Shown here piece after piece: positions 12,523 to 21,303 of a stretch of DNA of 24,980 bases (the first letter of the stretch is position 1; every line of letters starts with the position of its first letter). The position numbers were made by a program, and so were the translations under genes. Origin of the DNA: CAYLLT01 sp964591605 (lineage in GTDB: Bacteria; Planctomycetota; Phycisphaerae; UBA1845; PWPN01). The stretch spans positions 1 through 24,980 of the forward strand of contig CAZQEN010000072.1 in the NCBI GenBank assembly GCA_964591605.1, in the 5' to 3' direction. The notes beneath the pieces are model-generated. The model made no database searches. It saw only the letters and a list, made by a program, of their open reading frames with translations, and was not told the DNA's origin.

Positions 12523-13125
12523 ATGCGGGCGATGACGAGGCGTCGGTGGATCGCGGGGCTGACGGCGGCCGTGCTCTGCCTGCCGGCGGGGACGGCCTGG
12601 CACGAGCTCGTCGGGCACGGGCTGACCGGCATCCTGGCGGGGGGACGGATCACGTCGGCCGACGTTCTGTTCGTGCAGGTGTGGCCGTCGCTGCGGTTGC
12701 ACGGCTGGACGGAGCAGTACGGCCACTGCGAGGTGGCGGGGGTGCCGACGCGGACCGGAGAGCTGTTGATGGAGCTGGGCGGTTCGATGAGCACGCTGGC
12801 GGCGTCGGTGGCGGCCCTGGTGTTGCTGCGGGGGCGGCGGTGGGGGCCGGTTGGGCGCGCGGCCCTGCTGGCGGTGGGAGTCTGGTGGGTGGACCTGATC
12901 ACGTACACGCTGCCGACGTGGGGCATCCGGCGGTCGATCCTGTGGGGCGGACTGTATGCCGAGCCGTACGAGGCGGCGGTGGGGCTGGGCATGTCGGGGT
13001 GGCTTTTTCAGACGCTGGTGCTGGTCGGCTCGGGCGTGCTGGCGGGGTGTTGGGTCATTATGCTGGTTCAAAGAGGTGTGGTCCAGTCCGGGGGACCGCG
13101 CGGGCTGGAACCGGGTGCGCGCTGA
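12523..13125 (+). CDS. Predicted polytopic membrane protein with a HELVGH motif
   Basis: A 200-residue membrane protein of unknown function. After a basic start (MRAMTRRRW) a hydrophobic span leads into AWHELVGHGLTG, where His27, Glu28 and His32 resemble the zinc motif of M50-type membrane proteases. The spacing is one residue longer than classic HExxH, so enzyme activity is not claimed. Further hydrophobic stretches include STLAASVAALVLL, AALLAVGVWWVDLITY and LFQTLVLVGSGVLAGCWVIMLV. A GELLMELGGSMS segment could supply another polar membrane patch. It is divergent from waaA across a 51-bp gap. No ribosome site is clear, and the start may be the second ATG at 12532. The C-terminal tail after about 180 is low in complexity. 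Confidence 0.65.
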   Translation: MRAMTRRRWIAGLTAAVLCLPAGTAWHELVGHGLTGILAGGRITSADVLFVQVWPSLRLHGWTEQYGHCEVAGVPTRTGELLMELGGSMSTLAASVAALVLLRGRRWGPVGRAALLAVGVWWVDLITYTLPTWGIRRSILWGGLYAEPYEAAVGLGMSGWLFQTLVLVGSGVLAGCWVIMLVQRGVVQSGGPRGLEPGAR

Positions 13126-13294
13126 ACAGTGGGCTGGCCGAGCATGAAGCGCAAATGAGGCCCCACACGGAAAAGCTGCGTTACCTGCCCGGCCCTCGCA
13201 GGGGCGTTGGGTCCTGGCTGCTCGCTTTGCTCGCAGGAAGGTGTGGGGCGGCGGCGGGCGCGGGGAGGGTGTTGGTCGTCCGGAGGCGACCCGG

Positions 13295-13324
13295 CGAACC
13301 CCTCGCTCGCGCTTCGGGCTCCAT
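13295..13324. repeat. Dispersed 30-bp repeat, intergenic copy
   Basis: Identical at 29 of 30 bases to 11716-11745 inside waaA. The core reads CTCGCTCGCGCTTCGGGCTC. Such sequences are, from memory, common in planctomycete genomes. Confidence 0.85.
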
Positions 13325-13395
13325 CGGGGGGCTTTCGGTTTTGGGAGTCCTGCCTCTTTGTGGAGTCTCACGTGTCCCCATCATCGTGACCCCAC

Positions 13396-13412
13396 CCATC
13401 GCTGCGCGATGG
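13396..13412. repeat. Small palindrome
   Basis: CCATC (13396-13400) and GATGG (13408-13412) enclose GCTGCGC; flanking CCCACC and ATGGG extend the pairing imperfectly. It lies between two converging genes and has no T-run. Confidence 0.45.
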
Positions 13413-13454
13413 ATGGGCCACCCGGCGCACCCGTTCAACGCCCACGCGGAGATG

Positions 13455-14489
13455 CTATCTGGGAGAGGTGGCCGCGTTGATCGCAGTGGTACCGAGGCGG
13501 ACGCGGGGGATTTTGAGCTGGATCTGGCGGACGAAGGTGCGGTCGCCGCCGGTGTAGGCGGCGAGCTTGACGGTGAAGGCGCCCGGCCGCTGGTAGCGGT
13601 GGACGGGCGTGGCGACGTTGGTCCGCGGGGAATCGTCGCCGAAGTCCCAGAGATACCGTGCCGGCTCGAAGGAGGCTTTGACGCCGAGACGGACGGTCAT
13701 CGGGTCCTGCGGGTCATCCTCGATGGTGATGCGGATCCAGGGGCGATGACGCACCACGTCGACGAAGAATGAATAAACCGGTTCGGGGTCGCGGCGGTGA
13801 GGACCGGTGCGCTCGATGCGCTGCGGCTCGAGGGCGTGACCCTTCAACCAGTCGATGGCCTTGAGGCCCTCGTCCTTGAGGGGGTCGAGGTTGCCGAAGA
13901 TGAACAGCACGGGCTGGTAGCGGTCGAGGAAGGGGACACAGGGCTCAAAGTACTCGGCCTTGAAGTTGCCCTGGCGCACGACGAGCGCGCGGAAGATGTC
14001 GGGGTGGCGCAGGCCGGTGTAGAGGACGGCGTAGCTGCCGGCGGACCAGCCGGTCAGGAAGACCCGCGTGTCGTCGATGTTCCGGGCGGCGGAGATGTCG
14101 CGGACGATGGCGAGGATGGCTTTCTCGTCCTCGACCTGCTTGCCGATCTGGGCGGAGACGGCCGGCTCGAGGGCAGAGGTGCCGACGAGTTCCGGGGCGG
14201 CGACCAGAAAGCCCCTGGCTTCGGCAAGGCCCTTCCATTCATCGAGCTGCGCGGGAGCGGTGTCGAAGGGCCGCGTGCCGTGGCAGGTCACGACCAGCGG
14301 CCAGCGCCGCTGCGCGTGGTAGTACGACGGGACGTAGAGGTGGTATTCGCGCTTGAACTGGGGGTCGCGGAGGGTGAGCCGCTGGCCCGGGGCGGGCAGG
14401 GTCTGCGTGACCGGGCAGCCGGCGCTCAGAAGGGCGAGTCCGCACAGGGCGAAGGTTGCGGGAAGCTGTCGGTTGAGCCTGGGGACCAT
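13455..14489 (-). CDS. Lipoprotein alpha/beta-hydrolase (esterase / depolymerase-like) with C-terminal PKD domain
   Basis: A 344-residue exported protein. The N-terminus has a lipoprotein signal ending LLSAGC with Cys25 as the lipid site. The hydrolase domain resembles poly-3-hydroxybutyrate depolymerase/feruloyl esterase-like enzymes: YHLYVPSYY, PLVVTCHGTRPFD with the oxyanion His-Gly, and the nucleophile elbow GWSAGS with Ser149. Further on, FIFGNLDPL is the likely acid region and ERTGPHRRDPEP may contain the catalytic His. From about 265 a PKD domain follows (YLWDFGDDSPRT, then HRYQRPGAFTVKL), suited to binding or spacing at the cell surface. The ATG at 14489 is fixed by AGGAGGT 8 nt upstream and by the signal peptide. 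The frame runs on upstream into a palindromic repeat that is not part of the gene. The substrate is unknown. Confidence 0.82.
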   Translation of the reverse strand: MVPRLNRQLPATFALCGLALLSAGCPVTQTLPAPGQRLTLRDPQFKREYHLYVPSYYHAQRRWPLVVTCHGTRPFDTAPAQLDEWKGLAEARGFLVAAPELVGTSALEPAVSAQIGKQVEDEKAILAIVRDISAARNIDDTRVFLTGWSAGSYAVLYTGLRHPDIFRALVVRQGNFKAEYFEPCVPFLDRYQPVLFIFGNLDPLKDEGLKAIDWLKGHALEPQRIERTGPHRRDPEPVYSFFVDVVRHRPWIRITIEDDPQDPMTVRLGVKASFEPARYLWDFGDDSPRTNVATPVHRYQRPGAFTVKLAAYTGGDRTFVRQIQLKIPRVRLGTTAINAATSPR

Positions 14490-14497
14490 GGAGACGC

Positions 14498-14504
14498 ACC
14501 TCCT
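14498..14504 (-). promoter_or_regulatory. Ribosome binding site fixing the hydrolase start
   Basis: AGGAGGT on the minus strand, 8 nt before the ATG at 14489. It excludes the longer reading frame that would include the palindromic repeat. Confidence 0.75.
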
Positions 14505-14549
14505 GCCGCTCCTACCGGTTGCGTGACAGCCAGGGCGGCGGAACTGCCC

Positions 14550-14603
14550 ATTGTGGTGCAGCCGTCTCGGCTGCACGCGCAGGCGGGACGCCTGCATCAC
14601 AAT
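14550..14603. repeat. 54-bp double-hairpin palindromic repeat
   Basis: Outer arms ATTGTGGTGCAG (14550-14561) and CTGCATCACAAT (14592-14603) pair with one mismatch. Inside are two further hairpins: TGCAGCCG/CGGCTGCA (14558-14565, 14569-14576) and GCAGGCG/CGCCTGC (14579-14585, 14589-14595). The inner and outer pairings compete. It lies upstream of the hydrolase gene. Confidence 0.8.
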
Positions 14604-14811
14604 CGCCCCCGCCCGCGGATCGTGTCGCGGACCCGCTCATACCCGCGTTGCCGCAGCAGATTGCAGACACGGGCGGCCGGCGGTGGGGGATTATCGGCTG
14701 AATCGATCATTTCGCAAACCGGAGCGGCGTGCCGGGGAGGTTGCGGCCGTGTGGCCAGGGTGGCACAGGTTCGCCAGCCGGCATGGGGGCCGTCCGGCCG
14801 TGTAGCCGGTT

Positions 14812-17420
14812 CTACCGGCGTGGTTGGCGCGAGTAGGAGACCGTGAGGCCCTCGGAGGTCAGGGTGATCGTGATATCGCCGTGTTCGGCGGTGTTGAGGT
14901 ACCGGCGGTGCTGGAGGGCGTCCAGCAGGCCGGTGCGGGTGTCGGCGTCGTGCTGGCCGCTGGAGCGGATGCACCAGGTCGGGTTGACCGCCTGGATGAA
15001 CGAGCGGGTGAAGGTGGTGACGGCGCCGTGGTGGGGCAGGACCAGCACGTCCGCGCGCAGGTCGGTCTCGTCGATGAGCTGGCGCTGGGCGTAATCCTCG
15101 ATGTCGCCGGTGAGGAGGATGCGCCGGCCGCCGAAGGTGATTCGCAGGACCATCGAGGCGTCGTTGGTCGTGAGGGTGGAGGGCAGGTCGTCCGGTGGGG
15201 GTGGCCAGAGGCACTCCACGTGGGCATCGCCGGTGCCGGAGAGGCGCTCACCCCGGCCGATCGATTGCGGGGTGAAGCCGTGAGATTCCAGTTGCTGCAG
15301 AAGACGGCCGGAGGGGCTGTCGGGCAGGCACAGGAGGTCGAAGAGCCCGGTCGTGAGCACGCGGCGGACCCACTGGCGGCTCAGGAGATCCGGCACGCCG
15401 CTGAAATGATCGAGGTCGGGGTGGCTCAGGAGCAGGGCGTCGATCCGGTAGATGTTGCTGCGGGCCAGGAGCGGCCCGAGTGTCCAGCGCTGAATGTCGT
15501 ACGGCGGGCGGGCGCCCATGTCGTAGAGGAGGGTATGTCCGCCGGGCAGGCGGATGAGGTGAGCGCTGCCGCTGCCGACGGCGAGGATCTCGACGCGAAG
15601 CTCGCGGGAGGGGCCGGGCGGCGCCATTCTCCAGGCGGCGAGGGTGACGAAGGCCAGGGTGACCATCCGCAGCGTGCGAGCCGACAGGCGCAGCCAGTCG
15701 CGCAGCATCCAGAGCAGCAGAACGGCCGTGAACGCGGCGACGCCCGGTCCGCTCACGTGCACGGGCGGCAACGGTGAGCCGGGCAGCCGGGTGAGGAGGT
15801 ATACCACCTCGATGAGCAGATCTGTGCTCCAGGTGAGCAGCGGCGCGAAAGGGAGTCCGAGGCCGACCCAGACAGATGTGGCGACCGTCTTGATGAGGCC
15901 CAGNNNNNNNNNNGAACCTCTGTCACATGCGGGGCGAGAATCAGGCTGTTGAGCCATCCCCATAGAGACACTTGATAGAAGTGATAAGCCCCGAGAGCCA
16001 CTCCGGCCAGCCAGGCGGAGATGCCAACGCCCAGGCAGAACGCGGTTGCACGCTCGATCTTCCACCCGACCATTCGGATCGGGTGTGGATGGAATAGACG
16101 TTGGATCTCGGGGGTGAGCAGCGGATCACGGACGCCGCGGATGTATCGGGATGCGTGCAGCATGCCTCGTCCCATCGACGGTCCGAGGTAGATCAGCGAG
16201 ATCAGGGTGCTGAAGGAGAGCTGGAAACCCGGGTCGAACAGGTCCGTCGGTTTGAGTACGAGCAGGACAATCGCCGAGAGGGCGAGCCAGTTTGCCACGC
16301 GCAAAGGGTGGCCGAGAATCACGGCGGCACACATCACGTCTCCCATGATGACCGAACGCCAGATCGGAGGATTCGCTTCAGCGACCAGACCGTAGGCCGT
16401 GATGACCACGGCGATCCAGCATGCGGTGACCCGGCGGGATCGCCCCGCGGGAATCGCGATCCACCACAAAGCACCGGCGAGCATGCCGACGTGGGCGCCG
16501 CTCACGCTGAGGTAATGCACCGTGCCGGTGTCCACGAAGGCCTGGTTGATGGCGGGATCGACGGCGCTGCGCTGGCCGAGCACGAGGGCTTCGAGGAGGT
16601 TGGAGCCCGGCATGTCGCCCGGCCAGGTGCGGTCGAGCATGGCGAGGCGGGCCTTCCGACGAACGGCGGCCAGCAGCCGGCTCGGGCTCCGCCGCTCAGT
16701 GCCGTGCCGCAGCACGCGGACGTTCTCGGCATGATCGCAGGTCATCTGGACGAGTACGCCGTTGCGGCGGCTGATGCGGGCCCAGTCGCGGGAATCGTTG
16801 CTGTCCGGAGGGCTGGGGCGGTGGAGGCGGCCAAAGACCTCGACGCGGTCGCCCGGCCGCGGAACTGGCACGGGTTCGTTCACTTTGACTGAGACGATGC
16901 CTTCGACGGGGAGGGGGCCGCTGATGCCCTCGAGCCCATCCGCGCTGACCAGGAGGCGGGTGACCGGCGATTGCTGGAACCATTCGATCCGGCCGGTGTG
17001 GGTGGGTCGGATGAGCGGCGTGGCCAGCAGGGTGCCGGTCAGCCGTGCGGGGGTCGGCGTGTCGCCGCAGTAACGGACGATGCAGCGGGACGGCCAGTGG
17101 CGGTAGGCGGCATCGTGGAGCATGGCGCCGATGCAGAGGGTCGCCGCGAACATGGCCGCGTGCCGTGGTCCGTCGGCGCCGCGGCGTCGGACGATGACCG
17201 GGCCGGTGGCGACGAAGAGGAGGACGAGCGCGACAAACGGAATCGGCTGTGCGGCGTCGAGGGCGATGCCGGTGACGAGTCCGAGGGCGGGCGGCACGAG
17301 CGGCTGGCCGGAGAGCCATTCGAGCAGGACCTGCGTGCGCGGTGGGAGCGGCCGCGGGCGGGCGCTGGAGGCTCGCGCGTCACGAGGTGAGGTCGCCCGT
17401 GTCGATGATGCGTCGGCCAT
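14812..17420 (-). CDS. comEC: ComEC/Rec2 DNA uptake channel (interrupted by an assembly gap)
   Basis: ComEC forms the inner-membrane channel for single-stranded DNA in natural transformation. The N-terminal part shows helices, an OB-like region (PRPGDRVEVFGRL) and the Competence domain with ALVLGQRSAVDP, YLSVSGAHVGMLAG and DPGFQLSFSTL. The C-terminal part, after the gap, is a metallo-beta-lactamase-like domain with ALLLSHPDLDHFSG and VLPHHGA, seen in ComEC proteins that may act on DNA. The 10 N at 15904-15913 split it: the two sides are in different frames, so the gap is not really 10 bases. If the gene is intact the missing length is 3k+2 bases. The ATG at 17420 overlaps addA by 41 nt; no better start follows in frame. 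Apart from the gap there is no sign of decay. It ends the addB-addA-comEC run. Confidence 0.9.
15904..15913. other. Assembly gap (10 N) inside comEC
   Basis: A run of exactly ten N. The comEC frame before and after differs, so the true gap must be 3k+2 bases if the gene is intact. It falls in a hydrophobic part of the Competence domain. Confidence 0.95.
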
Positions 17421-20400
17421 GCAGGAACACCAGCCAGCGATGGGCAATGGCCCGGTCCGCTATAGCTTCCATGGCGGCGGCGTAGGCGTCAATCTGTGGG
17501 CCGTAGAGGGCGGCGCGCTCGAGGCAGGCGTCGCCTTCGACGGCGTCGGTCTTGTAGTCGAGGATTTCCAGGGCATCCGTGGTGTCGAGCAGCACGTCGA
17601 TCATACCGCGGACCAGGATGACGTCGCGGGAATCATGCGGGGCGAGCGTGGCATCGTGTTCGGAGGGCGAGATCCGGGAGACGAACGGCACCTCGCGGCG
17701 GACGCGGGCGGCGGAGGTCCGGAGCCGCCGGCCCAGGTCGGTCTGGAAGAACCAGTGGCAGGCGTCGATGAGGACCGCCCGCGCCTCGGCAGGGGTGAAC
17801 CGGCCGGCGTCGGTCAGGGCGTCCAGTTGGGTCTGCAGGTCGGTCAGGCTCGATGTGCGGGTCAGGTCGAGCAGTTGGAGGAACCGGTGGGTGGCCGTTC
17901 CGCGCCCGGCGCTGTCGAGGGCGGCGGGTTCGATGAGCGTCCGGGGCTGCGGGTAGGTGATGCGGGGCGGCAGCGATCGGGCCGGCCGTTCGAGCGGATC
18001 GCTCTGCGGGTCCCAGCGGCGCTTCAGATCGGTCACCGCCCGGCGGGCGGGGACGGTGGTGAGTTCGAGGTGGGGGTAGAGGCCGCCCAGCGCGGCGAGA
18101 ATGGTGTCGCTCGCCGGTTTCGGTGCGAGGGACGCTGCAGATGGGGCGGGGGCGAGACGGGGCTTTCGGGGGGGCGGCGGGGGGGCTGGAGGTGCGTGAA
18201 CGGGCTCCTCGGGCGGCAGGGGCTGCAGCCGGGCGATGGCGAACAGGGCGCCGGCCTGCTCGGGGCGCTCCGGCGGCGGGAGCTGCCAGGCGTCGGTGGT
18301 GGCGCGGTCGTAGGTGTAGAGCTCGAAGAGCGGCCTGGCGGCGGGCGGGGCCTGGCCGGGCCAGCGCACGGCGCCGGCCGGCATGGTGCTCAGCGCGGGC
18401 AGGAGCCAGTCGAGCGGGGACTGGGCGGTCCGGAGCTGGAGCGCGGGGATGCAGCGGGGGTGCTCGCCGCCGGCGGCGTGAAGCGTGCGATGGATGTCCA
18501 GCCGGTCGAGCCGCGTGCGGCCCACGAGCAGAAGGTGTTCGCGGGCACGGGTGAGGGCGACGTAGAGCACGCGGAGCTCTTCCGAGAGGCTCTCTCGGGT
18601 TCCCGATTCGGCGGCGAGCTGGTGGAGAAGCGTGGGGTAGAGGATCCGCCGCTCGGCATCGGCGGCGCGGAGGGCGATGCCCAGCTCGCGGTCGAGCAGA
18701 ACCGTGCTGCGCGTGTCGGTCAGGTTGAACGCCTTCTGCAGGTCGGCCAGGATGACGACCGGGAATTCGAGGCCCTTGCTGGCATGGATCGTCATGATGC
18801 GGACGACGTTTTCTTCCGGTCCGGCGCTCGTGGGGCCGAGCGAGAGCGATTCGCTTTCGCGGACATCCTCGACGAAACGCAGGAACCGGCGGAGACCCTG
18901 CCGGCTGAACTGGCCGAACTCGCGGGCGAGGTCGTGCAGACGGATGAGGTTCTGGCGGCGTCGCAGGCCGTCGGGCAGGCCGCAGACGTACGCCAGATAC
19001 GCCGTCTCGCTGTATATCTCCCAGAGGACTTCGGCCACCGGGGCCTGCTGCATGCGTCGGCGGTAGCGGGCGATGCGGGCCAGCGCGCCGGAGAGCCGTT
19101 CGCACAGATCGATATCGGAGCCTTTGTCGGCGTACTCGACGACCGCCTGGTGGAAGGGGATGTCCTGATTGAACAGCCGGATCTCCAGGAGCTGCGTTTC
19201 ATTGAAGCGATCGCCCATGATCGGTGAACGCAGGACCGCGGCGAGCGGGATGTCCTGCTGCCGGTTGTCGAGGATCTGGAGCAGGCTGATGACGTCGTTG
19301 AATTCGGTGCCGTCGAGGCCGCCGTCGTCGCGGTCGACGCGGGCGGGAATGCCCATGCGGCGCAGGATGTCGGCCATGGGGGCGGCCTTGTGCGGAGTCG
19401 AACGCAGAAGGATGACGATGTCGCGATATTCGATGGGGCGGGCCTGGGGTGGACCGTCGGGGGTGGCGGGCCGGCCGGACACGCACATGCGGGTGCAGCC
19501 GGAGGTGTGGCCCATCCACTGCTGGATACCCGTCGCGATCAGGTAGGCTTCGCGCTCGATTCCTTCGAGCTCTTCCTGAGGGGCGTGCGGCGGCGAGGCG
19601 CTGGCGTCATCGTCTTCGTCGTCGCTTCGAGCCGTGGTCTGCGTGATCGGTTCCAGCAGGTGCAGCTCGACGGCGGGGCGGTCGAACATCGGCCCGCCGG
19701 CGTCCGGGGCGAAGGTGGCGGCGGCGGCGAGCTCGGCATCGTGATCGTACTCGCTTCCCCCGAAGCTGCGGCTCATGAGCGGGCGGAAGATCAGATTGAC
19801 CGCATCGATGATGGCGTCGCGGCTGCGGAAGTTTTCGCGCAGGTGAATGAGCTCTCCGCCCGGCGGCGTCAGGGCGGGCGGCGAGGGGGCGAAGCGATCG
19901 GCGCGGCTGGTGAAGAGGTCCGGCTCGGCGAGGCGGAAGCGGTAGATGCTCTGCTTGATGTCGCCGACGGTGAAGAGATTCCCTTCGGGCGGGTCGGCGG
20001 ATTCACGGCTGACCAGGCGCAGGATGGCTTCCTGGAGAGGGTCGACGTCCTGGAATTCATCGACCAGGACGTGGCGGTACTGGCGCTGCAGGTGGCGGGC
20101 GGCGTCGGTGGGGCGGCCGTGATCGTCGGCGAGAACGCGAAGCGTGCACCGCTGGAGGTCGTTGAAGTCGACGACCGCCTGGGCGTCCTTGGCGCGGCGG
20201 TAGTGCCGGTCGAACTGCCGCACGAGCTCGACCAGGGTGCCGGTGTAAGGCGCGACATGCTGCAGCCCATCGCGGTATTCGTCGGCGGTGAACAGGCAGC
20301 AGGCCTGCCGCACGCGGCGCTCGAAGATCTCGCCGGCCCGGTCGCGCAGGGCCTTGGCGGCGTCGAACACGAGCTTGTCTTCATCCGAAAGGTCCGTCGG

Positions 20401-21303
20401 GCGGCGGGTGTTCCATTTCATATCCGCGTCGCGGATCTCGGCAGCGACGGCTGACCAGCTTGCGGCGGGGCCGGCGGTCAGGTCGCCGAGCCAGCCCTCG
20501 ATGCGGTCGCGAAGCTCGTCGAGCGAATCCGCGTGCATGGCGGCGATGGGCCAGCAGCGGCGGATGGTCGCGGCCGCCGCGCGGACAGAATCGATCTGCA
20601 GATGCAGTTCATGCTCGAGCCGCTCCCGCTGCAGATCGTCGATCCGTGCGGCGATGCCGTCGGCGGAAGCGGCGTCGAGACGGTCGATGGCCCGCTGCAG
20701 CCAGGGGTCAGGGTCGGGGAGGCTGCTGACGTAGTTGTGCAGATGCAGGACGGTGGCGGCCATCGCCGCGTCGTTACCGGCGCTGTAGTCGTCGATGAGC
20801 TGCTGAAAGGCGAGGCTGAACTCATCGGAACCCGCATAGAGGTCGGCGAAGAACGCGTCGAGGACCTCCTCGCGGAGGAGCTGGGCCTCCTGGCCGGCGA
20901 GCACGGCGGCCTGGGGATCGATCCCGGCCTGGGGGAACCACCGCTGGATGACGCTGCGGCAGAACGAGTGAATGGTGGAGATGCTCGCGCCGTCGAGCAT
21001 GTAGAGCTGTTCGGAGAGCCGGGCGTCCCGTGCGGCGCCGGGCTTTTCGTCCATGCGCTTGCGGATGGCCGCGGCGATGCGGGATTTCATCTCGCCGGCG
21101 GCGGCGTCGGTGAAGGTGACCACGAGCAACTCGTCGATGCCGCAGCGCTGGTCGACCGGTCCGTCGCAGACGAGAGCGGCGCAGCGTTCGGCGAGCACCG
21201 TCGTTTTGCCGGAGCCGGCGGCGGCGGAGACGAGGATGCTGTGGCCGCGTGTGGTGATCGCACGGCGCTGGCTCCCGGTGAGATGTGCGAACCGATCAGC
21301 CAT
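17380..21303 (-). CDS. addA: ATP-dependent helicase/nuclease AddA
   Basis: AddA is the UvrD-like motor and nuclease subunit of AddAB, which resects double-strand breaks and loads the recombinase. The 1307-residue protein has all helicase motifs: Walker A AAAGSGKTT (27-35, Lys33), LLVVTFTDAAAGEM, HVLVDEFQDVDPLQ, TVGDIKQSIYRFR, a late MTIHASKGLEFPVVIL and LYVALTRAREHLLLVG. The C-terminal RecB-type nuclease has ATHRFLQLLDL, GMIDVLLD (Asp1236), EILDYKTD (Asp1249, Lys1251) and the QIDAY tail motif (Gln1270, Tyr1274). The length suits AddA. A Pro-rich linker lies near 1055-1075. The ATG at 21303 overlaps the addB stop by 8 nt, and its own end overlaps comEC by 41 nt. Together these indicate a single translationally coupled operon. 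Confidence 0.96.
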   Translation of the reverse strand: MADRFAHLTGSQRRAITTRGHSILVSAAAGSGKTTVLAERCAALVCDGPVDQRCGIDELLVVTFTDAAAGEMKSRIAAAIRKRMDEKPGAARDARLSEQLYMLDGASISTIHSFCRSVIQRWFPQAGIDPQAAVLAGQEAQLLREEVLDAFFADLYAGSDEFSLAFQQLIDDYSAGNDAAMAATVLHLHNYVSSLPDPDPWLQRAIDRLDAASADGIAARIDDLQRERLEHELHLQIDSVRAAAATIRRCWPIAAMHADSLDELRDRIEGWLGDLTAGPAASWSAVAAEIRDADMKWNTRRPTDLSDEDKLVFDAAKALRDRAGEIFERRVRQACCLFTADEYRDGLQHVAPYTGTLVELVRQFDRHYRRAKDAQAVVDFNDLQRCTLRVLADDHGRPTDAARHLQRQYRHVLVDEFQDVDPLQEAILRLVSRESADPPEGNLFTVGDIKQSIYRFRLAEPDLFTSRADRFAPSPPALTPPGGELIHLRENFRSRDAIIDAVNLIFRPLMSRSFGGSEYDHDAELAAAATFAPDAGGPMFDRPAVELHLLEPITQTTARSDDEDDDASASPPHAPQEELEGIEREAYLIATGIQQWMGHTSGCTRMCVSGRPATPDGPPQARPIEYRDIVILLRSTPHKAAPMADILRRMGIPARVDRDDGGLDGTEFNDVISLLQILDNRQQDIPLAAVLRSPIMGDRFNETQLLEIRLFNQDIPFHQAVVEYADKGSDIDLCERLSGALARIARYRRRMQQAPVAEVLWEIYSETAYLAYVCGLPDGLRRRQNLIRLHDLAREFGQFSRQGLRRFLRFVEDVRESESLSLGPTSAGPEENVVRIMTIHASKGLEFPVVILADLQKAFNLTDTRSTVLLDRELGIALRAADAERRILYPTLLHQLAAESGTRESLSEELRVLYVALTRAREHLLLVGRTRLDRLDIHRTLHAAGGEHPRCIPALQLRTAQSPLDWLLPALSTMPAGAVRWPGQAPPAARPLFELYTYDRATTDAWQLPPPERPEQAGALFAIARLQPLPPEEPVHAPPAPPPPPRKPRLAPAPSAASLAPKPASDTILAALGGLYPHLELTTVPARRAVTDLKRRWDPQSDPLERPARSLPPRITYPQPRTLIEPAALDSAGRGTATHRFLQLLDLTRTSSLTDLQTQLDALTDAGRFTPAEARAVLIDACHWFFQTDLGRRLRTSAARVRREVPFVSRISPSEHDATLAPHDSRDVILVRGMIDVLLDTTDALEILDYKTDAVEGDACLERAALYGPQIDAYAAAMEAIADRAIAHRWLVFLHGRRIIDTGDLTS

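Larger units (their letters stand above)
13126..13454. other. 329-bp convergent intergenic region packed with repeat fragments
   Basis: No convincing gene is present. The stretch contains an 8-bp inverted repeat (CCCCACAC at 13161-13168 and GTGTGGGG at 13241-13248), the dispersed 30-bp repeat shared with waaA (13295-13324), and a palindrome at 13396-13412. Open frames here encode only repeat-derived Pro/Arg-rich text. Confidence 0.7.
14490..14811. other. 322-bp intergenic region between comEC and the hydrolase gene
   Basis: Contains the hydrolase ribosome site, the double-hairpin repeat at 14550-14603, and near 14805-14819 a short GCCGGT/ACCGGC hairpin that overlaps the comEC stop. The part 14604-14804 shows no gene that I can support. 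Confidence 0.6.

Noticed and set aside
12420..13772. Plus-strand open frame of 450 codons spanning the membrane protein and intergenic repeats
   Set aside because: It crosses repeats and two real genes in another frame and has no hydrophobic or domain pattern.
14490..14600. N-terminal extension of the hydrolase including the double-hairpin repeat
   Set aside because: The extension would precede the signal peptide, and AGGAGGT at 14498-14504 points to the ATG at 14489.
14597..14710. Possible small minus-strand peptide (about 36 residues)
   Set aside because: No ribosome site or recognised similarity, and its frame runs into the palindromic repeat.
14805..14819. Hairpin at the comEC stop as a terminator
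   Set aside because: Only a 6-bp stem with no T-run; too weak to call.
17122..19227. Plus-strand open frame of 701 codons opposite addA and comEC
   Set aside because: High-GC antisense artefact; Gly/Arg/Glu-rich without domains, while the minus strand has full helicase motifs.
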